Shown piece after piece: positions 7,409 to 16,597 of a stretch of DNA of 64,000 nt (its first letter is position 1; each line of letters opens with the position of its first letter). The stretch covers positions 372,001 through 436,000 of the forward strand of contig NZ_CP134880.1 of the NCBI RefSeq assembly GCF_032102965.1. Reading direction: 5' to 3'. This stretch comes from Demequina capsici (lineage in GTDB: Bacteria > Actinomycetota > Actinomycetes > Actinomycetales > Demequinaceae). The notes below the pieces were generated by a model that was not told the origin of the DNA, did no database searches, and saw only the letters and a list, made by a program, of their open reading frames with translations. A program made the translations under genes and the position numbers.

Positions 7409-10400
7409 ATGACCGCCATGGGAAGCAGCAACCCCACTTCGAGCTTCATCGGCATGCGCCGGAGCCGCAGGATGATGCCACGCCGGAGGCGAGGACCAGC
7501 CGCCGCGACGATCACCGCGCTCCTCGCAGCGACGGTGGGCGTCGGCGCGGTGGCGGCGCCAGCGGCGGCGGCCTACCCGGTCACGCCGGTCAACAGCCTC
7601 GTCCCGTCGACGAGCTTCGAGCTCGACGGCAACACCGGTGCCGACAAGGGCGGCGTCGACTGGGCCACCTTGGCCGCGGCGGGGGGCGCCCCTGTCGTCG
7701 ACTCGAGCGGTGTGTACAACGGCTACACGTACCATCCGGACACGTGCCCGAACCCTGACGGGGTCACCGATGACATCGGCGACCCGCAGGGCGGAACCAA
7801 GCTCGCCGACGGGCCGATCTGGCCATCGATCGACTCGAAGGTGGGGCCTGAGAAGAGCGACCTGGCCAGCGTCGCGGTGGCCACGCAGAAGGTGCAGAAC
7901 ACCGTCACGGGTGGCGTCGACGACATCGTGTACGCCAACTACGAACGATGCAGCGACACGAGCGGGTCGATGATCGCGACGCTCTTCATCAACAACGGCG
8001 ACAACCTCGTGCCGAGCACGGGGGGCGACGGGGACTTCCTGCTGGTCTTCGACTTCAACCCTGCGGGCAACAAGGGGCCGACGGCCGAGTTCCTCCAGTA
8101 CGACAAGGCGAACCACGAGTGGAGCGACATCGGCACGGTGCCTGCCGGCATCGTCGACATGGCGCCGGGGCAGACGTTCAGCGAGGCCGGGGTCAACCTC
8201 ACGTCTCTGCAAGCGTGGCTGACGAAGCAGACCCATGGCACCGCAGGGCAGTGCTACTCGCTCGACGTGGGTGGTCAGGCGGCCACCGTGTCCGGGTACT
8301 CGAAGGGCTCCCGCATCTGGGACCTCGTGAAGGGTGACACGCTGCCCGTCTCCAACTGTGCCGACATCAAGGTGACCAAGACGGCCAACGTCACGGACAC
8401 CACCACGCAGTTCGGCTACGAGATCAGTCGGGCCGGCGGCGGCAACGTCTACCCGGGGCAGGCCACCCAGGACGGCACTCTGACGGTGGGCCAGAGCACC
8501 ACCTGGACCGACGTCGTCTCCGGGATCGACTACCTGGTGAACGAGACGGGCAGCCTCGATCCGGGCTGGACGCTCGACACGGTCATGTGCACGTACTCCG
8601 ACATCTTCACGAGCGGTGCGCCTGACAAGACGGTCACGCTGTACGACCGTTCCAAGGGCGGTGTCCAGGCGGGGGCGCAGGCGCTCGTCACCTCGAATGT
8701 GCCGGGCGTCAGCGTGAAGACGACGGAGTGCACGATCCACAACAGCTTCAGCGGGATCGAGATCGTGAAGGCCGGCTCGGGCGACCCGAACGCGGAGTTC
8801 GGCTTCACCATCGGCGACGACCCGTACACGTTCAAGCTCGGCGACGCGGTGACGATCCCGTCGACCGTCGGTGAACCCGTGACCATCAGCGAGGACACCG
8901 TCCCGAGCGACGGCCTCCCGTGGAACCTCACCAGCCTGCAGTGCGTGGGCCCCGACGGCAAGACCGCCACCGGCGACGTCAATCTCCGGGCGGGCACCGT
9001 GACGGTGACGCCCGCAGGTGAGGGTCTGATCGTCTGCACCTTCACGAACGTGCAGAAGGGCCAGCTGGTCGTCGAGAAGGCGACCCAGGGTGGCACCGGC
9101 ACGTTCGTGTTCGGCGGCACCATCGCGGGCCTGGTCCAGGACCCGTCCCTCACGACCACGAAGAGCGACGGCACCGCTTCCGGCGGCACGCTCTCGGGCC
9201 TCGTCGACGGGGCTGCCAGCGGCTTCTCGGTCTCCGAGGAACCGCAGGCCGGCTGGCGCCTCGACCAGATCGCCTGCACGGACGACCAAGGCAATCCTGT
9301 GTCGGGCAGCCCGGGTGACTTCGGCATCGCCGCAGGTCAGACGGTCACCTGCCTGGCGACCAACACGAAGCTCGGCCAGATCACGTTGACCAAGCACGTC
9401 TCCGGGGTCGCCTCCGGCTACCCGTGGAGCTTCGACTTCGCCCTCGCGGCTGACGGCTACGGGCCGGACACGCAGTCCCTCTCCGGCACCGGCGACGTGT
9501 CCGACGCCTCCAAGCAGCTGATGTGGAAGGACCTCACGCCCGGCAAGACGTACACGCTCTCCGAGACCGGGGCCGACGGCTTCGACGTCACCTGGATGTG
9601 CTACGACGGCAACACCGCGCTGAGCGATGCCGATGCCAACACCGCGGGCTACCAGGTCGACGTCGTGGCGGGCTCCGACATCACGTGCACCGTGACCAAC
9701 ACGGCTCAGAAGTCGAACCTCACGGTCACGAAGACGGTGACCGGCGTCGCAGGCGACATGGGCTGGAGCTTCGACTTCACGCTCACCCCGAACGGTGGCG
9801 CGGGCGTCACGAAGACCGCGTCGGGCACCGGTGACGTGTCGAAGGACCTGACCTGGAGCGACCTGCTCCCCGGCGGCGTCTACACGATCACGGAGCAGGC
9901 GGACGGCGACTACACGCAGTCGCTGGCCTGCTACTACGACGGTGACCACGACACGCCTGTCACGGATCTGGTCCTTGACGACCTGGGCGTGACGTTCGAG
10001 GCAGGGTTCGACGAGAACATCGTCTGCGAGGCGGACAACGCGGCGAAGCCTGCCGACCTGACGCTCAACAAGTCGGTGTCCGGCATCGCGGCCGGCCAGG
10101 CCTGGTCGTTCACCTTCACGCTGGACCCGGCGGCCGATGGCGTCGGCGCTCAGACCGAGACCGGCTCTGGCCCGACCAGCTTCCAGCTGACCTGGTCCAA
10201 GCTGGTGCCGGGTCAGACGTACACGATCTCGGAGAGCGCGGCGACCGGCTACACGCAGAACCTCTCCTGCGACGGTGCGACCGACATCTCGCTGAGCACG
10301 ACCACGGTGAGGTTCGTCGCGGACTTCGACCAGCACATCACCTGCACGGCGACCAACGTGGGCCAGGCGTCCACGCTGGAGCTGACCAAGGAGGTGCGAG

Positions 10401-13096
10401 GCGTGAGCGGCGGTTCGGACTGGTCGTTCGACTTCACGCTCGCGCCCTCGGCAGGAGGCGGTGGCGTGCAGACGCTGTCCGGCACCGGCAACTCCTCTGA
10501 CGTCAAGACCTGGACGAACCTGGTCCCCGGCACGCAGTACGTGCTGTCGGAGGCCGTCGATGACAACTACGTGCAGCACGTCTCCTGCACCGGTGTCACC
10601 GACCTGGACAAGGTCGACACGTCGGTGACCTTCGTCGCGGGGTTCGGCCAGTCGATCACCTGCTCCGCCACCAACGAGGCGAAGCCGACGACCGTGTCGC
10701 TCACCAAGCAGGTCGACGGAGTGGCCGCCGACTTCCCGTGGAGCTTCACCTTCGGGCTGCTGACCGATGACGGCAACGGGGCGGTGCAGAGGACCATCTC
10801 CGGCATGGGCGGCGTCGAGTCCGACCCGGTGGAGTGGACGAACCTGATCCCGGGCACCGTCTACACGCTGATGGAGACAGCGGTTCCCGGCTACACCACG
10901 GACATCGTGTGCACCGGCGTGGATGATTCGGATCCGGCGGGCGACGCGGTGGTCTTCACCGCCGGCTACAACCAGCAGATCAGCTGCACCGCCACGAACA
11001 CGGCGATCCCGTCGACGCTGGACCTGACGAAGACCGTGGTGGGGGTGGCGACCGGGTTCGACTGGTCGTTCGACTTCACGGTGTCGCCTGATCCTGACGG
11101 CTCGAGCACTCACACGATCACGGGCGCAGGCAGCGGCACCTCGGCGGCGACATCGTGGACGATGCTGACCCCGGGCCAGACCTACGTGGTGGCGGAGACC
11201 CCGGTCCCCGGCTACACGACGGATCTGCAGTGCACGGGTGTGACCGACACCGACGAGGTGGACAGCACGGTGACGTTCGTGGCCGGGCTGGACCAGTCCA
11301 TCACCTGCGCCGCCACGAACACGGCGATCGCGTCGACCCTGGACCTGACGAAGACCGTGGTGGGGGTGGCGACCGGGTTCGACTGGTCGTTCGACTTCAC
11401 CGTGTCGCCCGACCCGGATGAGTCGGGGACCCAGACCATCACAGGTTCCGGCAGCACCACGTCGGCTCCGATCTTGTGGTCGCATCTGGTTCCGGGCATG
11501 GAGTACACGGTGAGCGAGACTCCTGTCGCCGGCTACACCACGGATCTGCAGTGCACGGGTGTGACCGACACCGACGAGGTGGACAGCACGGTGACGTTCG
11601 TGGCCGGGCTGGACCAGTCCATCACCTGCGCCGCCACGAACACGGCGATCGCGTCGACCCTGGATCTGAGCAAGACGGTCGAGGGCGTCGCGGACGGTTT
11701 CGACTGGTCCTTCGACTTCGTCGTGACTCCCGATCCGGATGACTCTGCCACGCACACCCTGTCCGGTGCGGGCAGCACCACCGAGGGCCCGACCATGTGG
11801 TCCATGCTGATCCCGGGTCAGACCTACACGGTGGCGGAGACCCCGGTCGCCGGCTACACGACGGATCTGCAGTGCACGGGCGTCGAGGACTCCAACGCGG
11901 CCGACAATGCGGTGACGTTCGTGGCCGGGCTGGACCAGTCCATCACCTGCGCCGCCACGAACACGGCGATGCCGGCCGACCTGACGCTCACCAAGACGGT
12001 GTCCGGCGTGATGGACGACTACGGATGGTCGTTCGGGTTCACGCTGGATCCTGCGGCCACGGGTGGTGGCACCCAGACCGCCTCGGGCGTCGGCAACAGC
12101 TCGGCGACCCTCACGTGGTCCGACCTGGTTCCTGGTGAGACCTACACCATGACCGAGGATGCGAGCTCCGACTTCGCGCAATCCCTCATCTGCGCAGGGG
12201 TCGGGAACCTCGACGGCTCGGCAGCGACCGTCACCTTCGTGGCGGGCCTCGGCGAGCACCTCACGTGCGAGGCGACCAACGTTGCCGAGTCGTCGAGCCT
12301 CAGCCTCCAGAAGACCGTGGTCGGGGTCGACGACGGGGTGGAGTGGTCGTTCGACTTCTCGCTCAGCCCGGATGCGATGCCGCTCGGCACGCAGACGGTC
12401 GCCGGCGCGGGGAGCATGACGGCCGATCCGATCGAGTGGACGGGGCTGGTCCCGGGGCAGACGTACACCGTGAGCGAGACCGCGGTGGACGGCTACAACA
12501 CCGCGATGGTCTGCGACGGAGTCGAGGACCAGGACGGAGTGCTGGACAACGGCTCGGTGACCTTCACGGCCGGCTTCGGCGAGCAAATCGTCTGCCGGGT
12601 GGTCAACGTCAAGGAGCAAGACACGCAGGTGGAAGGCGAGGGGTCCGCGAGTGTGAGCGTCACCAAGACCGTGGTGGGTGTTCCTGACGGCACGCCGTGG
12701 TCCTTCACCTTCGCGCTCAGCCCCGACGCGCTGCCGGTGGGCACGCAGACGGTGACCGGCACCGGCAGCTCGACCGCCGACCCGATCAAGTGGACCCAGC
12801 TGGTGCCCGGTGAGACCTACACGGTGAGCGAGGTGGCCGTCACGGGCTACAGCACCATCATGGTCTGCGACGGTGTGACGGATCTCGACACCGCGGACAA
12901 CACGGTGACGTTCATCCCCGTCGACAAGCAGCAGGTCGCGTGCAAGGTGGTGAACGTCGCCACCGTCAAGACGCAGGTGCTGTCGGAGGGGCCGCTAGCC
13001 TCCACCGGTGCTGACATCTGGTGGCCGCTGGCCCTGGGCGCGCTGTTCGCCTCCGGCGGTGTGACGGCGCTCGCGATCCGCAGGCGCTACCTGTAA
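7409..13096 (+). CDS. giant LASTG-anchored surface protein with tandem Ig-like repeats
   Basis: A 1,895-residue cell-wall protein. The N-terminus has an Arg-rich patch, a hydrophobic stretch (ATITALLAATVGVGAVAAP) and an Ala-rich cleavage site, a long signal peptide. Residues about 50-310 form a non-repeated domain. Three divergent modules (starting near KVTKTANV, EIVKAG and VVEKATQ) precede eleven tandem modules of about 106 residues, residues 656-1850, each beginning LTKTVxGV and ending in ITCxATN. These resemble the SpaA/prealbumin-like or DUF5979 folds of pilins and adhesins. LASTG (residue 1863), a hydrophobic segment and RRRYL form a class E sortase signal. ATG 7409 follows GAGGGAG by 8 bases. 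Adhesion or stalk function is inferred; no sortase gene is in this window. Confidence 0.88.
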   Translation: MTAMGSSNPTSSFIGMRRSRRMMPRRRRGPAAATITALLAATVGVGAVAAPAAAAYPVTPVNSLVPSTSFELDGNTGADKGGVDWATLAAAGGAPVVDSSGVYNGYTYHPDTCPNPDGVTDDIGDPQGGTKLADGPIWPSIDSKVGPEKSDLASVAVATQKVQNTVTGGVDDIVYANYERCSDTSGSMIATLFINNGDNLVPSTGGDGDFLLVFDFNPAGNKGPTAEFLQYDKANHEWSDIGTVPAGIVDMAPGQTFSEAGVNLTSLQAWLTKQTHGTAGQCYSLDVGGQAATVSGYSKGSRIWDLVKGDTLPVSNCADIKVTKTANVTDTTTQFGYEISRAGGGNVYPGQATQDGTLTVGQSTTWTDVVSGIDYLVNETGSLDPGWTLDTVMCTYSDIFTSGAPDKTVTLYDRSKGGVQAGAQALVTSNVPGVSVKTTECTIHNSFSGIEIVKAGSGDPNAEFGFTIGDDPYTFKLGDAVTIPSTVGEPVTISEDTVPSDGLPWNLTSLQCVGPDGKTATGDVNLRAGTVTVTPAGEGLIVCTFTNVQKGQLVVEKATQGGTGTFVFGGTIAGLVQDPSLTTTKSDGTASGGTLSGLVDGAASGFSVSEEPQAGWRLDQIACTDDQGNPVSGSPGDFGIAAGQTVTCLATNTKLGQITLTKHVSGVASGYPWSFDFALAADGYGPDTQSLSGTGDVSDASKQLMWKDLTPGKTYTLSETGADGFDVTWMCYDGNTALSDADANTAGYQVDVVAGSDITCTVTNTAQKSNLTVTKTVTGVAGDMGWSFDFTLTPNGGAGVTKTASGTGDVSKDLTWSDLLPGGVYTITEQADGDYTQSLACYYDGDHDTPVTDLVLDDLGVTFEAGFDENIVCEADNAAKPADLTLNKSVSGIAAGQAWSFTFTLDPAADGVGAQTETGSGPTSFQLTWSKLVPGQTYTISESAATGYTQNLSCDGATDISLSTTTVRFVADFDQHITCTATNVGQASTLELTKEVRGVSGGSDWSFDFTLAPSAGGGGVQTLSGTGNSSDVKTWTNLVPGTQYVLSEAVDDNYVQHVSCTGVTDLDKVDTSVTFVAGFGQSITCSATNEAKPTTVSLTKQVDGVAADFPWSFTFGLLTDDGNGAVQRTISGMGGVESDPVEWTNLIPGTVYTLMETAVPGYTTDIVCTGVDDSDPAGDAVVFTAGYNQQISCTATNTAIPSTLDLTKTVVGVATGFDWSFDFTVSPDPDGSSTHTITGAGSGTSAATSWTMLTPGQTYVVAETPVPGYTTDLQCTGVTDTDEVDSTVTFVAGLDQSITCAATNTAIASTLDLTKTVVGVATGFDWSFDFTVSPDPDESGTQTITGSGSTTSAPILWSHLVPGMEYTVSETPVAGYTTDLQCTGVTDTDEVDSTVTFVAGLDQSITCAATNTAIASTLDLSKTVEGVADGFDWSFDFVVTPDPDDSATHTLSGAGSTTEGPTMWSMLIPGQTYTVAETPVAGYTTDLQCTGVEDSNAADNAVTFVAGLDQSITCAATNTAMPADLTLTKTVSGVMDDYGWSFGFTLDPAATGGGTQTASGVGNSSATLTWSDLVPGETYTMTEDASSDFAQSLICAGVGNLDGSAATVTFVAGLGEHLTCEATNVAESSSLSLQKTVVGVDDGVEWSFDFSLSPDAMPLGTQTVAGAGSMTADPIEWTGLVPGQTYTVSETAVDGYNTAMVCDGVEDQDGVLDNGSVTFTAGFGEQIVCRVVNVKEQDTQVEGEGSASVSVTKTVVGVPDGTPWSFTFALSPDALPVGTQTVTGTGSSTADPIKWTQLVPGETYTVSEVAVTGYSTIMVCDGVTDLDTADNTVTFIPVDKQQVACKVVNVATVKTQVLSEGPLASTGADIWWPLALGALFASGGVTALAIRRRYL
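9374..12960 (+). repeat. eleven tandem modules, about 318 bp each
   Basis: In-frame tandem repeats coding the eleven immunoglobulin-like modules of the giant surface protein. Copies six to eight (about 11,020-11,975) are nearly identical at DNA level. The stretch following the YTTDLQC codons recurs at about 11,215, 11,533 and 11,858 with few or no changes, while outer copies have diverged. This indicates recent duplication or gene conversion within the array. Confidence 0.9.
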
Positions 13097-13104
13097 GGCA
13101 TCGA

Positions 13105-13138
13105 CGGACCCGGCGAGAAGGCTGACTCGCCGGGTCCG
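13105..13138 (+). terminator. terminator of the giant surface protein gene
   Basis: Perfect 13-base arms, CGGACCCGGCGAG and CTCGCCGGGTCCG, with an 8-base loop, begin eight bases after the stop codon. No long T-run, as is usual in actinobacteria. Confidence 0.8.
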
Positions 13139-13171
13139 CTTGCGTCCGCTCGCGATCGGGGTGACACTACC

Positions 13172-13203
13172 GATGTATCGTTCACAGTCGTTGGCGATAC
13201 ATC
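13172..13203. promoter_or_regulatory. candidate PadR operator
   Basis: GATGTATCG (13172-13180) and CGATACATC (13195-13203) are perfect inverted arms with a 14-base spacer, ending three bases before the AAGGAGG ribosome-binding site of the PadR gene. ATGT/ACAT half sites are characteristic of PadR operators, so autorepression is likely. Confidence 0.6.
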
Positions 13204-13217
13204 CGAAGGAGGTCATC

Positions 13218-13772
13218 ATGGGCTCAACGTTCCGTCCCGGCAGCCGAGGAGGCTCCGGTGCGTCCAACCCCGCAGATGCGATGTGGGACGCGATGCAGCA
13301 GATCCGCTCCGAGTTCGACAAGCGTGTAGGCACGCGCATGGGCCGTGGCGACGTGCGGGCCGCAGTGCTCGCACTCCTGGCCGAGCAGCCGATGCACGGC
13401 TACCAGATCATCCGTGAGATCGAGTCGCGGACGGATGGCCGCTGGAAGCCCAGCCCCGGCTCCGTGTATCCGACGCTCCAGATGCTCGCCGACGAGGGCC
13501 TCGTGACCGTCGAGACCGCTCAGGACCGCAAGATCTACTCGCTCACCGAGGAGGGGCGCGAGGTGGCTGCCGACGTCGCGGACAGCGTGCCGTGGGAGTC
13601 CACCGGATCGTGGGAGGGGCTCCACCTGGGCCCTGTCCCCAAGGCGGGCGTGGATCTCGCGCAGGCTGCCGCGCAGGCGGCACGCTTCGCCACCGAGGAG
13701 CAGCAGGCAGCGGTGGCCGAGGTCCTCAACGAGGCGCGACGTAAGATCTACTCGATCCTCGCGAAGGACTGA
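13218..13772 (+). CDS. PadR-family transcriptional regulator
   Basis: A 184-residue PadR regulator. The winged helix is centred on VLALLAEQPMHGYQIIREIE and SPGSVYPTLQMLADEGLV (about residues 50-105), with the typical Y-S-L-T-EEG wing; a helical dimerisation arm follows (about 130-184). The N-terminal 45 residues are an extra Gly/Ser-rich region. ATG 13218 has AAGGAGG at a good distance. A perfect dyad just upstream is its probable own operator. The UbiB-like kinase gene begins 38 bases downstream and is probably co-transcribed. The ligand is unknown. Confidence 0.92.
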   Translation: MGSTFRPGSRGGSGASNPADAMWDAMQQIRSEFDKRVGTRMGRGDVRAAVLALLAEQPMHGYQIIREIESRTDGRWKPSPGSVYPTLQMLADEGLVTVETAQDRKIYSLTEEGREVAADVADSVPWESTGSWEGLHLGPVPKAGVDLAQAAAQAARFATEEQQAAVAEVLNEARRKIYSILAKD

Positions 13773-13810
13773 CGGGACCCCGTCGGGCCGGCGGAGGACG
13801 AGGAGGCTCG

Positions 13811-15487
13811 ATGTCCGACGCAGGCCTTGACCGCGCCCGCTATCGCCGCATCCTGCGGTTCGCTGCCGTCCAGTTCGTGGCGATGGGGTGGTACGAGCTC
13901 GTCCTGCCGAGGCTCGGGTTCCGCGCCGTCACGGAGCGTACGCGCACGGCGCGCCTGCAGCGCCTGGCGGCCCGCTTCCGGGTGATCGCGGTCGACCTGG
14001 GCGGCCTGCTGATCAAGCTGGGGCAGTTCCTGTCGTCCCGTCTGGACGTGCTCCCGCCCGAGATCACCCACGAGCTCGAGGGACTTCAGGACGAGGTTCC
14101 CGCGGCGCCGTTCGCGCAGATCAGGGAGCTCGCCGAGGCGGAGCTGGGGCTGCCGCTCGAGCACGTCTACGCGATGGTCGACGAGGCGCCGGTGGCGGCC
14201 GCGTCGCTCGGTCAGGCGTACCGCGCGAGGCTCATCCCCACGGACGCCCTGCAGGCAGGCTTCGACGACGTGGTGATCAAGGTGCAGCGGCCGGGGATCG
14301 CGGGGATCGTCGCCGTCGATCTCGCGGCGCTGCGCAGGGTCGCGCGGTGGCTGCAGCGGGTGCGGGTCATCGCGAAGCGCGTGGACATGCCCGGACTGGT
14401 CGAGGAGTTCGCGCGCGCCAGCCTGGAGGAGATCGACTACCTGCACGAGGCGCAGAACTGCGAGCATTTCGCGCAGACGTTCGCCGAGGACGACCGCGTC
14501 CGTGTGCCTGCGGTCGTGTGGGAGCGGACATCGCGACGGGTCCTCACCCTCGAGGACGTCTCCGCGATCAAGATCACCGACGTCGGGGCCTTGCGGGCAG
14601 CAAGCATCAATCCCGCCAAGGTCGCGTCGGTCTTCGCGTCCGTCATGCTGGACCAGCTGTTCGAGCACAGCTTCTTCCACGCGGACCCGCACCCGGGCAA
14701 CCTCTTCGTCTCGCCGACGAAGGGCGAGGGAGGTCTGGGCTGGAGGCTCACGTTCGTCGACTTCGGCATGATGGGCGACGTCCCGCCGAGCCTCCGTACC
14801 GCCCTGCGTGCCCTGGTGCTGGCGGCGGTGGCGCGTGACGGTCGCGGCATGGTGGAGGCCATGCACGATGCGGGCGTGCTCCTGCCCACGGCGGATCGCT
14901 CGGAGCTGGAGCGGGCGGTGACCAGGGCCTTCGCTCGTTTCGGCGGGATGGGCCTCGCGGATCTCAGGAACATCGATGTGCGCGACCTGCGCGACTTCGC
15001 GCTCGAGTTCAGCGACCTGATGATCGAGATGCCGTTCCAGATGCCCGAGGACTACCTGCTGATCATCCGCGCCGGGTCGTTGACGTCGGGCGTGTGCAGC
15101 GCCCTCGACCCGTCCTTCAACGTGTGGGATGCGGTGGATCCGTACGCTCAGCGGCTGCTGCGGGGCGAGCCGGTCGAGTTCATCAGGCACTATGCGCATC
15201 AGGCGTGGGACTCGGCCGGGATCCTGTGGCGCATGCCCAAGCGTCTGGACGCGGTGCTGGGAAAGGTCGAGTCGGGGTCGCTGGCTGTGACCGTGCCGCA
15301 GATGGAGACGGCCCTCACCAGGGTCGAGCGCACGGGTCGGCGTGTGGTGTCGGCGATGATCTTCGCCGCCCTGCTGGTGGCAGGCTCGCGTCTGCATGCG
15401 GATGATCCGTTGATCGGCACAGTGCTGATGCTGGGCTCGGTCCTGCCTGGCACGCATGCGGTGTTCGGCCGACGGCGAGACCGCTGA
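13811..15487 (+). CDS. ABC1/UbiB/AarF-family atypical kinase
   Basis: A 558-residue atypical kinase-like protein of the ABC1 (UbiB/ADCK) group. Visible signatures: the KxGQ motif in LLIKLGQFLSSR (about residue 70), the Ala-rich loop VAAASLGQAY, the ATP-binding Lys in VVIKVQRPG, HADPHPGN (catalytic Asp and Asn) and VDFGMMG (metal-binding Asp). Two hydrophobic segments at the C-terminus probably anchor it in the membrane. In bacteria with ubiquinone UbiB supports quinone synthesis; in actinobacteria, which use menaquinone, a role in isoprenoid-lipid handling is an inference. It follows the PadR gene closely. Confidence 0.9.
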   Translation: MSDAGLDRARYRRILRFAAVQFVAMGWYELVLPRLGFRAVTERTRTARLQRLAARFRVIAVDLGGLLIKLGQFLSSRLDVLPPEITHELEGLQDEVPAAPFAQIRELAEAELGLPLEHVYAMVDEAPVAAASLGQAYRARLIPTDALQAGFDDVVIKVQRPGIAGIVAVDLAALRRVARWLQRVRVIAKRVDMPGLVEEFARASLEEIDYLHEAQNCEHFAQTFAEDDRVRVPAVVWERTSRRVLTLEDVSAIKITDVGALRAASINPAKVASVFASVMLDQLFEHSFFHADPHPGNLFVSPTKGEGGLGWRLTFVDFGMMGDVPPSLRTALRALVLAAVARDGRGMVEAMHDAGVLLPTADRSELERAVTRAFARFGGMGLADLRNIDVRDLRDFALEFSDLMIEMPFQMPEDYLLIIRAGSLTSGVCSALDPSFNVWDAVDPYAQRLLRGEPVEFIRHYAHQAWDSAGILWRMPKRLDAVLGKVESGSLAVTVPQMETALTRVERTGRRVVSAMIFAALLVAGSRLHADDPLIGTVLMLGSVLPGTHAVFGRRRDR

Positions 15488-15498
15488 GCCTTCGCGCG

Positions 15499-16149
15499 TC
15501 AGGCGGTGCTGACGTCGATCACGAGCCGGACCGGGTCGGTGAGCCATGCGACCTTGTACGGCCGCGGTTCGGCGAGCCCTATCGCCGCGTGGCTGATCCC
15601 CTCGAACCCGCTGATGAGTCGGACCTCGAGGATCTCGGTGGTGTCGCCGGGCCTCAGGACCAGCGGCCCGGCATAGGCGGACTGGTCGAGCGGGGTGCCG
15701 TCGTACCAGGCGCCGAAGGCGACGTCGAGCGAGGCGGTGCCTTCGAGCGGGGGCGACAGCGGCTCGCCGGACGGGTCCACCAGGAAGGTGCTCGCGCCGT
15801 ACGGCGTCACCGACCATCCCGGAGCCGGTCCTGACCCCGTGAACTCCATGACCCAGCGGTCGAAGCAGTCGTGGCGTGCGACGCGCATGGTCACGCCCCA
15901 GATGGTGCTGGAGAGGTCCGAGGGCCAGTCGGACGCGGAGGCGCTGCTCTCCGAGGTTCCGAACGTCTCGCACGCAGGGGTGGAATCCGTTGGCGCCTCT
16001 GGGCTCGTCTGCGCTGGCGCACTCGGCGACGCGGCCGTGCTCGCGGTCACTCCGGGGCTGGGCGATGGCGCAGGGTTCGGAGACGTGCAGGCGGCGAGCA
16101 GGGTCGCGGTGAGAAGCACCGCGGCCAGCCTCGGACGACCGGCGCTCAT
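15499..16149 (-). CDS. putative lipoprotein
   Basis: A 216-residue lipoprotein. The signal sequence ends in the lipobox LAAC (Cys about 20), followed by a Ser/Pro/Thr/Ala-rich spacer of about 40 residues and a compact C-terminal domain with two further Cys residues and several Trp, likely a beta-rich fold resembling DUF4352-like domains. No catalytic motif is recognised. It converges on the kinase gene (11 bases apart) and lies downstream of the small membrane-protein gene. Function unknown. Confidence 0.7.
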   Translation of the reverse strand: MSAGRPRLAAVLLTATLLAACTSPNPAPSPSPGVTASTAASPSAPAQTSPEAPTDSTPACETFGTSESSASASDWPSDLSSTIWGVTMRVARHDCFDRWVMEFTGSGPAPGWSVTPYGASTFLVDPSGEPLSPPLEGTASLDVAFGAWYDGTPLDQSAYAGPLVLRPGDTTEILEVRLISGFEGISHAAIGLAEPRPYKVAWLTDPVRLVIDVSTA

Positions 16150-16197
16150 GATTCCACGGTACGCCCGAGCATGGCCGTCGGCTCAGGGAGCGGTCGC

Positions 16198-16494
16198 CTA
16201 GCCCAGGTACGACACCACGTAGACGAAGATCGCCATGCCGAGCGCGGCGGCCCAGCCGTATCCGAGCCAGAGCCGCCTGGGCGCAAGGTCGGGCTCGCTG
16301 TCCCAGGCCCATGCCGCGCCGGCCATGGCGATCGCGCCCGCGGCGAGCATGCCCCAGGTCAGGCCCCATCGCCACTGTGCGAGGTCGCCACCGCCCGTCG
16401 CGGCGTAACCGGTGGTGACTCCGATCACCAGCGCCAGCGCGAGCATGAGCGGGGCGAGGCCGGCCAATGCCAGAGTGGATGCGCGAAATCTCAT
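16198..16494 (-). CDS. small membrane protein, three predicted helices
   Basis: A 98-residue protein made almost entirely of three hydrophobic segments: after MRFRAST, around TWGMLAAGAIAMAGAAW, and at the C-terminus in AAALGMAIFVYVVSYLG. No family recognised. The ATG is preceded by GGGGCAACG. It lies between the aquaporin gene and the lipoprotein gene, all on the same strand. Hydrophobic pattern and codon use look real, but there is no independent functional support. Confidence 0.6.
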   Translation of the reverse strand: MRFRASTLALAGLAPLMLALALVIGVTTGYAATGGGDLAQWRWGLTWGMLAAGAIAMAGAAWAWDSEPDLAPRRLWLGYGWAAALGMAIFVYVVSYLG

Positions 16495-16597
16495 CGTTGC
16501 CCCGTTCCCTTGCGCGCGGGTGCGCGTCAGGTCAGTGTGCCACGATGTCCGACTCGTGTCGATATGTCCGTTACCGGAACGGGGAGAGGCCGGTGGT

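Noticed and set aside
7310..12619. A 1,769-codon open frame on the minus strand opposite the giant surface protein.
   Set aside because: It is an antisense shadow kept open by GC-biased third positions. It is Arg/His/Val-rich low-complexity sequence without domains, while the plus strand has a signal peptide, repeats and a sorting signal.
9374..12960. CRISPR-like or satellite array.
   Set aside because: The repeats are coding, in frame, about 318 bases long without unique spacers.
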